From the NCBI RefSeq assembly GCF_000577615.1, contig NZ_CBXX010000037.1:1-48180 (forward strand): 48,180 nucleotides of DNA, in the 5' to 3' direction. The notes below the pieces were generated by a model. The model was not told where the DNA came from. It made no database searches and saw only the letters and a list, made by a program, of their open reading frames with translations. The position numbers and the translations under genes were made by a program. Shown piece after piece: positions 43,135 through 48,180 of this stretch; the first letter of the stretch is position 1, and every line of letters begins with the position of its first letter. Source of the stretch: Herbaspirillum sp. RV1423 (GTDB lineage Bacteria > Pseudomonadota > Gammaproteobacteria > Burkholderiales > Burkholderiaceae_D).

Positions 43135-46100
43135 ATGGCAACTGCAATTCCACCAAAGACCAATGCAAGCAATGCCGCGGGCGCAGCCGGCAATGTGCCT
43201 ACGGCTGTCACCGGCTCGGCGCGCGTGGCGATGCCCGACCAGAACGGCAGCTTCCACCTGAACGTGCCGCGCAGCGCGGTCAAGCATGTGCAGGTCGTCG
43301 ATGTCGACATGGTGTTGCAGATGGACGACGGCAGCAAGGTGGTGCTGGCCGGCGGTGCGTTGGGCGCCATGGACGACAAGTCCCGGGTCATCTTCGCCGA
43401 CGCCTCGCAGGATACCGGCCGCCTGTTCGACATGGTCGGCAAGATCCCGCTGCAAAACCATGACCAGTCGCTGATTCTCAATTCCGATCCGAGCAACACC
43501 CATGACCGCAGCGCCGATGCCGACGGCGCCGCGCAGGACAACCACTTCACCGCCAACAATAATTCGGCCCAGCTCAATCCCGCCGTCACCAGCCTGCTGG
43601 CCAAGATCATCCAGGACAACGCCGGTTCGCTGACCAGCAACGGTTTGCAAAACCTGGCGCTGCCGTCAGTCCCGGTACCGCCTGCGCCGCCGGTGACGAC
43701 CGGCGCCGATTCGCTGATCAAGCAAATTTCCAATGCGTTGCCGGAGCGCCCCGGCGCGGTGCTGACGCCCATCGTGGTGGGACCGCAAACGCCGGCGATG
43801 ACGGTGAATCTGCTCAACCTGACCACGCAGACGCAGGTCGGCAGCGTGCTGTACGGCAGCGGCGGTTCTCCGGCTTCGGCAACCGACGGCTCCAACGCGG
43901 TGCAGTTCGCGCCGCAGGTCATCAACGCCGGTAACGACGTGCACACCATCTATGCCACCGGCAGCACCACGCAGAGCGACTTCGTCAAGGTATTCGAGAT
44001 CAAGGTGACCGGCGACGGCACCGTGAAGTCGATGCTGATCACCGGTGTACCGCCGACCATGACGATCCTGAATGCGACCAGTCTCGGCGGCGGCACGTAT
44101 GAGATCACGCCAAACGTCGGACAAAAAATTTTCGACCTGCAGGTGAAGTACACCACGACGCCCGCGGATCCCAGTCAGCCGACGCCGCCGACCTCGACCA
44201 TCAATTTCGATGTGTCGGTGGTGACGACGGACGGCCTGGTGCATCTGACGGATTCGCGCGTGGTCGTCATCAAGGACGCCAGCACCTACACCGACCTGAC
44301 CTATCTCGACCCGGCCACCGGCAAGAGCGTCTGGGTCTTGCCGGCGCAGGGCGTGCCGCACGAGATCCATGCCGGCGACGGCGGCGTCACCATTTACGGC
44401 AGCAATGCCAACGATTTGTTGTACGGCGGCGCCGGCGCCGACACCATCATCGGCGGCAGCGGCAATACTTATTTCGAGGGCGGCGGCGGCGCCGACGTGC
44501 TGACCGGCGGTTCGCAAGGCATCAATACGGCCGGCTACAGCAATTCCGGCGCGGGCGTGACGATCAACCTGAACACCGGGCTGGGATCGGGCGGCGACGC
44601 CCAGGGCGACGTGCTGACCAATATCCGGAACCTGATCGGCAGCGCCTACAACGATACCTTTGTCGCCAACGCGGCGGTCAATCGCCTCGATGGCGGCAGC
44701 GGCGGCTCGGATACCGTGTCTTATACCGCGTCGGCTGCAGGCGTGACGGTCAACTTGATCGCCGGCACCGGCAGCAACGGCGACGCCGAAGGCGACACCT
44801 ATGTGCATATCCAGAACGCGATCGGCAGCGCCCATGACGATATGTTCATCGCCAATACGCTGGCCAATCGTTTCGACGGTGGCAGCGGCGGTTCGGATAC
44901 CGTGTCATACGCCGCGTCGAGCGCCGGCGTCACCGTCAATCTGAGCACCGGGGCAGGCACCGGCGGCTCGGCGCAGGGCGACACCTATGTCCATATCCAG
45001 AACGTCATCGGCAGCGCTTTCAACGACACCTTCGTCGCCAATAGCGATGCCAACAGTTTCGACGGCGGCAGCGGCGGGCAGGATACGGTCAGCTATGCCA
45101 ATTCGGCGGCGGGCGTGTCGGTCAATTTCGTCAGCGGCCGCGGCGTCGGAGGCGATGCTGAAGGCGATACTTACAGCCACATCCAGAACGTGATCGGCAG
45201 CGCCTACGACGACGTGTTCGTCGCCGGCATCGACAGCCGCAACTTCAACGGCGGCAGCGGCGGTTCGGATACCGTGAACTACGGCGCCTCCACCGGCGGC
45301 ATCATCGCCAACATGGTGACGATGACAGGCAGCGGGGGCTACGCGCAGAACAATACCTATACCAACATCCAGAACATCGTCGGCAGCTCGTCGAGCGACA
45401 CCTTCATTTCGGGCGCTGGGGCCAACCATTTCGACGGCGGCTCGGGCGGCTCGGATACGGTCAGCTATGCGTTCTCGAATGCGGGCGTAACCGTCAACCT
45501 GTTCGACGGTAGCGCCAGCGGCGGCTATGCGCAGGGCGACACGCTGCTGCATATCCAGAACATCATCGGCAGCAATTACGACGACTTCTTCGTGGCCAGC
45601 GCGGACAACAACCGCTTCGACGGCGGCGCCGGCGTCAACACCGTCAGTTACGAGCAATCCGTGGGCGGCGTGACGATCGACCTGACCAACAACATCGGCA
45701 CCGGGACCGGCAGCACCTATGCCAACGGCGACTCGTTCGTCAATATCCAGAACCTGGTCGGCAGCATTTACGACGATATCTTCATCGCCAGCGCCGATGC
45801 CAACAGGTTCGACGGCGGCACCAGCACCGCCGCTTCCCACAATCGCGTCAGCTATGAAGACTCGAACGCGGCCGTGACGGTGGACCTGAATTACACCGAC
45901 GGCAGCGGCACTTCCGGCGGTTATGCGCAAGGCGACAAGCTGATCAATGTGCAGGACCTGACCGGCAGTAATTTCAACGACACGTTCATCGCCAATGCGG
46001 CTTCCAACAGGTTCGACGGCGGCGCGGGTTCGAATACGGTCAGCTATACCAGCTCGGTCGCCGGCGTGACCGTCGACCTGGTGCTGGGCGGCGGCAACGG

Positions 46101-48180
46101 CGGTTATGCGACCGACGACGCATATACCAACATCCAGAACGTCATCGGCAGCGCCTACGACGACATGTTCATCGCCAGCGCCGCCGCCAACGCTTTCGAC
46201 GGCCTGGCCGGCAACAATACGGTCAGCTATGCCAAGGCCAGCGACAGCATTGGCGTGCTGGTGGACCTGGTCAACAATGTCGGCGGCAACGGCTTCGCCG
46301 CCGGCGACACTTACGCCAATATTCAGAACATCATCGGTTCGAGCAATGACGATACGTTTATTGCATCGTCGGTTGCCAATATCTTCGATGGCTTGCAGGG
46401 ATCGGACACGGTCAGCTATGCGTATTCGACGGCGGGCGTCACGGTCAACTTTGTCACGGGCCTGGGCGCGGGCGGCTATGCGGCCGGCGACACTTACGCC
46501 AACATGGAAAACGTCGTCGGTTCGTCTTCCGACGACTTGTTCGTCGCCAGCGCCGACGCCAATACCCTGGATGGCGGCGTCAGCACGGCGGCGTCGCACA
46601 ACCGCGTCAGCTATGCATCGTCGACGGCGGCCGTGACAGTGGACCTGAGCAGGACCGATGGCGTCGGCACCAGCGGCGGCTATGCGCAAGGCGACAAACT
46701 CAGCAACGTCCAGGATCTGACCGGCAGCGCGTTCGACGATACCTTTGTGGCCAGCGCCGCCGCCAACAACTTCGATGGCGGCGTCAGTACGGCGACGTCG
46801 CATAACCGTGTCAGTTATGCGAATTCGACGGCGGCGGAGACGGTCGACCTCTTCCTTGGCGTTGGTAGCGGCGGCGTCGGCAGCCTCGCGAATGGCGACA
46901 CTTATACCAACATGCAGGACGTCACCGGCGGTTCCGGCGATGATACCTTCGTGGCCAGCGCCGCCGCCAACAACTTCGATGGCGGCGTCAGTACGGCGAC
47001 GTCGCATAACCGTGTCAGTTATGCGAATTCGACGGCGGCGGAGACGGTCGACCTCTTCCTTGGCGTCGGCAGCGGCGGCGTCGGCAGCCTGGCCAATGGC
47101 GATACCTACGCCAATATCCAGGATGTCACCGGCGGTTCCGCCGACGACACTTTCATTGCCAGCGCGGCGGCCAACAGGTTCGATGGCAGCGGCGGCACGC
47201 ACAATCGCGTCAGCTATGTGAATTCGACGAACGCGGTGACGGTCGATCTGTATCAGGGCATCGGTACCGGCGGGCTGGCCGACGGCGACACCTACACCGG
47301 CATCCAGGATGCCACCGGCGGTTCTGCCGACGATACCTTCATCGCCAGCGCGGACGCCAACAGGTTCGACGGCAGCGGCGGTTCGCACAACCGCGTCAGC
47401 TACGCCAACTCGGCGGCGGCAGTGACGGTGAATCTGTTCACCGGCAACGGCGTCGGCGGGCTGGCCGACGGCGATACCTATACCAATATCCAGGACGTGA
47501 CCGGCGGCTCGGCCGACGACATCTTCGTGGCCAGCGCGGCAGCCAACAGGTTTGACGGCGGCGCCAGCACGGCGGCCTCGCACAATCTCGTGAGCTATGC
47601 GAACTCGAGCGTGGCGGAGACGGTCGACCTGTTTCTTGGTACCGGCAGCGGAGGGGCCGGCAGCCTGGCGGCAGGCGACACGTACGTCAATATCCAGGAT
47701 GTCACTGGCGGTTCCGCCAACGATACCTTCGTGGCCAGCGCAGCGGCCAACAAGTTCGACGGCGGCGGAGGTACGCACAATCGCGTCAACTACACGAATT
47801 CGACAGATGCGGTGACGGTCGATCTGTATCAAGGCATTGGCGTCGGCGGGTTGGCCGATGGCGATACCTACGCCAATATCCAGGATGTCACCGGCGGTTC
47901 CGGCGACGACATCTTCATCGCCAATGCGGCGAACAATAACTTCGATGGCGCCGGCGGTACGCACAACCGCGTCAATTACGCCAATTCGGCGGCGGCGGTG
48001 ACAGTGAATCTGTTTACCGGCAATGGCGTCGGCGGGTTGGCCGATGGCGATACCTACGCCAATATCCAGGATGTCACCGGCGGTTCCGCCGACGACACTT
48101 TCATTGCCAGCGCGGCGGCCAACAGGTTCGATGGCAGCGGCGGCACGCACAATCGCGTCAGCTATGTGAATTCGACGAAC
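43135..48180 (+). CDS. Giant RTX-like repetitive adhesin (3' end beyond window)
   Basis: Open for 1682 codons to the window edge without a stop. ATG 43135 has GAGG 6 bases upstream. Residues 1-30 are Ala/Asn/Gly-rich. Residues about 35-125 (FHLNVPRSAVKHVQVVDVDM, then GSKVVLAGGALGAMDD) resemble the N-terminal prefix domain of BapA-type secreted adhesins. Up to about 420 lies a Pro/Thr-rich, beta-type region. Residues about 421-462 contain true RTX-like turns (YGGAGADTIIGGSGNTYFEG). From about 465 on there are 19 visible repeats of 61-68 residues. Type I substrates carry an uncleaved C-terminal signal, which must lie outside the window. No N-terminal signal peptide is present. It is encoded last in the secretion operon, so it is almost certainly the exported substrate, probably a surface or biofilm adhesin. 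Confidence 0.92.
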   Translation, partial: MATAIPPKTNASNAAGAAGNVPTAVTGSARVAMPDQNGSFHLNVPRSAVKHVQVVDVDMVLQMDDGSKVVLAGGALGAMDDKSRVIFADASQDTGRLFDMVGKIPLQNHDQSLILNSDPSNTHDRSADADGAAQDNHFTANNNSAQLNPAVTSLLAKIIQDNAGSLTSNGLQNLALPSVPVPPAPPVTTGADSLIKQISNALPERPGAVLTPIVVGPQTPAMTVNLLNLTTQTQVGSVLYGSGGSPASATDGSNAVQFAPQVINAGNDVHTIYATGSTTQSDFVKVFEIKVTGDGTVKSMLITGVPPTMTILNATSLGGGTYEITPNVGQKIFDLQVKYTTTPADPSQPTPPTSTINFDVSVVTTDGLVHLTDSRVVVIKDASTYTDLTYLDPATGKSVWVLPAQGVPHEIHAGDGGVTIYGSNANDLLYGGAGADTIIGGSGNTYFEGGGGADVLTGGSQGINTAGYSNSGAGVTINLNTGLGSGGDAQGDVLTNIRNLIGSAYNDTFVANAAVNRLDGGSGGSDTVSYTASAAGVTVNLIAGTGSNGDAEGDTYVHIQNAIGSAHDDMFIANTLANRFDGGSGGSDTVSYAASSAGVTVNLSTGAGTGGSAQGDTYVHIQNVIGSAFNDTFVANSDANSFDGGSGGQDTVSYANSAAGVSVNFVSGRGVGGDAEGDTYSHIQNVIGSAYDDVFVAGIDSRNFNGGSGGSDTVNYGASTGGIIANMVTMTGSGGYAQNNTYTNIQNIVGSSSSDTFISGAGANHFDGGSGGSDTVSYAFSNAGVTVNLFDGSASGGYAQGDTLLHIQNIIGSNYDDFFVASADNNRFDGGAGVNTVSYEQSVGGVTIDLTNNIGTGTGSTYANGDSFVNIQNLVGSIYDDIFIASADANRFDGGTSTAASHNRVSYEDSNAAVTVDLNYTDGSGTSGGYAQGDKLINVQDLTGSNFNDTFIANAASNRFDGGAGSNTVSYTSSVAGVTVDLVLGGGNGGYATDDAYTNIQNVIGSAYDDMFIASAAANAFDGLAGNNTVSYAKASDSIGVLVDLVNNVGGNGFAAGDTYANIQNIIGSSNDDTFIASSVANIFDGLQGSDTVSYAYSTAGVTVNFVTGLGAGGYAAGDTYANMENVVGSSSDDLFVASADANTLDGGVSTAASHNRVSYASSTAAVTVDLSRTDGVGTSGGYAQGDKLSNVQDLTGSAFDDTFVASAAANNFDGGVSTATSHNRVSYANSTAAETVDLFLGVGSGGVGSLANGDTYTNMQDVTGGSGDDTFVASAAANNFDGGVSTATSHNRVSYANSTAAETVDLFLGVGSGGVGSLANGDTYANIQDVTGGSADDTFIASAAANRFDGSGGTHNRVSYVNSTNAVTVDLYQGIGTGGLADGDTYTGIQDATGGSADDTFIASADANRFDGSGGSHNRVSYANSAAAVTVNLFTGNGVGGLADGDTYTNIQDVTGGSADDIFVASAAANRFDGGASTAASHNLVSYANSSVAETVDLFLGTGSGGAGSLAAGDTYVNIQDVTGGSANDTFVASAAANKFDGGGGTHNRVNYTNSTDAVTVDLYQGIGVGGLADGDTYANIQDVTGGSGDDIFIANAANNNFDGAGGTHNRVNYANSAAAVTVNLFTGNGVGGLADGDTYANIQDVTGGSADDTFIASAAANRFDGSGGTHNRVSYVNSTN
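46747..47066 (+). repeat. Recent 204-bp duplication in the adhesin
   Basis: 46747-46862 and 46951-47066 are identical over 116 bp with an offset of 204 bp, while older repeats differ at many synonymous sites. This shows a recent unit-length duplication or gene conversion. Confidence 0.85.
47096..48180 (+). repeat. 948-bp higher-order repeat reaching the window edge
   Basis: 47096-47232 and 48044-48180 are identical over at least 137 bp; the match runs off the window. The offset of 948 bp equals five units (186+186+204+186+186), so a block of five repeats appears to have been duplicated as a whole. The true extent cannot be seen. Confidence 0.85.

Larger units (their letters stand above)
44530..48180 (+). 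repeat. Tandem coding repeats of the adhesin (61-68 aa units)
   Basis: 19 repeats anchored on a D-x-F-[VI]-A-[NS] motif at 44659, 44845, 45031, 45217, 45403, 45589, 45781, 45985, 46168, 46357, 46540, 46744, 46948, 47152, 47338, 47524, 47728, 47914 and 48100. Spacings are mainly 186 and 204 bp (others 183, 189, 192), so every unit keeps the frame. The unit reads roughly RFDGGSGGSDTVSYAxSxAG, VTVNL, a Gly-rich segment, GDTYxxIQNVIGSAxxD. The six-base and nine-base length differences correspond to small insertions such as the STAASHN segment in the 204-bp units. Confidence 0.9.

Noticed and set aside
43135..43200. LapG-type cleavage motif (AAG) near the adhesin N-terminus
   Set aside because: AAGAAG at residues 14-19 is in a low-complexity Ala/Gly stretch much closer to the N-terminus than the known TAAG site of LapA-type proteins, and no lapD/lapG genes are present in the window.
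44905..48150. 1081-codon minus-strand open frame opposite the adhesin
   Set aside because: It mirrors the repeat structure of the plus-strand gene (His/Ala/Gly/Asp-rich antisense of RTX-like repeats). The plus frame is continuous from a good start and belongs to an evident operon.
44530..48180. CRISPR-like regular repeats
   Set aside because: Unit length (183-204 bp) and continuous in-frame coding show protein repeats, not short direct repeats with unique spacers.

Overview
The window reads as GC-rich chromosomal DNA of a plant- or soil-associated betaproteobacterium. Protein flavour (DUF962 protein, HtpG, OmpR-type and MocR-type regulators, type III effectors with CesT-like chaperones) suggests Burkholderiales, perhaps Oxalobacteraceae (Herbaspirillum/Collimonas-like). 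The genus is an inference from remembered family resemblance; no rRNA or other marker gene is present.

Region 1 (1-15000) is a nutrient acquisition and catabolism locus. The tail of an IS481-like transposase sits at the left edge. A five-gene Dpp/Opp-type peptide ABC transporter operon follows (802-6451), then a truncated IS5-type transposase and a chemoreceptor whose dCache domain carries the amino-acid-binding residue pattern. Next come a MocR-type regulator (minus strand) and an ArgE-like M20 hydrolase, MmgE/PrpD-family protein and MFS permease on the plus strand. Two copies of a 25-bp palindrome (CTGTACT-N11-AGTACAG), each followed at the same spacing by the same downstream elements, lie before the ABC operon and between mocR and argE. 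They point to one MocR regulon for uptake and degradation of a peptide or N-acyl amino acid-like compound.

Region 2 (15000-25950) looks like a type III secretion effector island. An OmpR/HrpG-like regulator with a degenerate receiver faces a minus-strand array: an unknown 458-aa protein, a racemase-fold protein plus CesT-like chaperone, an 856-aa protein plus CesT-like chaperone, and a FAD-monooxygenase-fold protein with a Pro/Ser-rich N-terminus. HrpL-type promoter boxes (GGAACC-N15/16-CCACNNA) precede the units, one perfect, two with one mismatch and one weaker. No secretion apparatus genes are in the window.

Region 3 (26000-35300) is ordinary core and accessory chromosome: a spermidine-synthase-like methyltransferase fold, M20 amidohydrolase, amino-acid binding protein, deoxyinosine/hypoxanthine-DNA glycosylase, SDR, DUF962/Mpo1-like protein, SlyB-like lipoprotein, GNAT, FUSC-like membrane protein, and htpG with a candidate sigma-32 promoter.

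Region 4 (35796 to the right edge) is one operon for type I secretion of a giant repetitive RTX-like adhesin. It contains a TolC-type channel, MotB/OmpA-like protein, HlyD-type adaptor, MotA/TolQ-like protein, ABC exporter and adhesin. The MotA/MotB-like pair makes it resemble the Salmonella SPI-4 Sii system (SiiAB proton channel plus SiiCDF exporter and SiiE adhesin) in a different gene order. The adhesin is open at the window end after 1682 codons, with 19 repeats of 61-68 residues visible.
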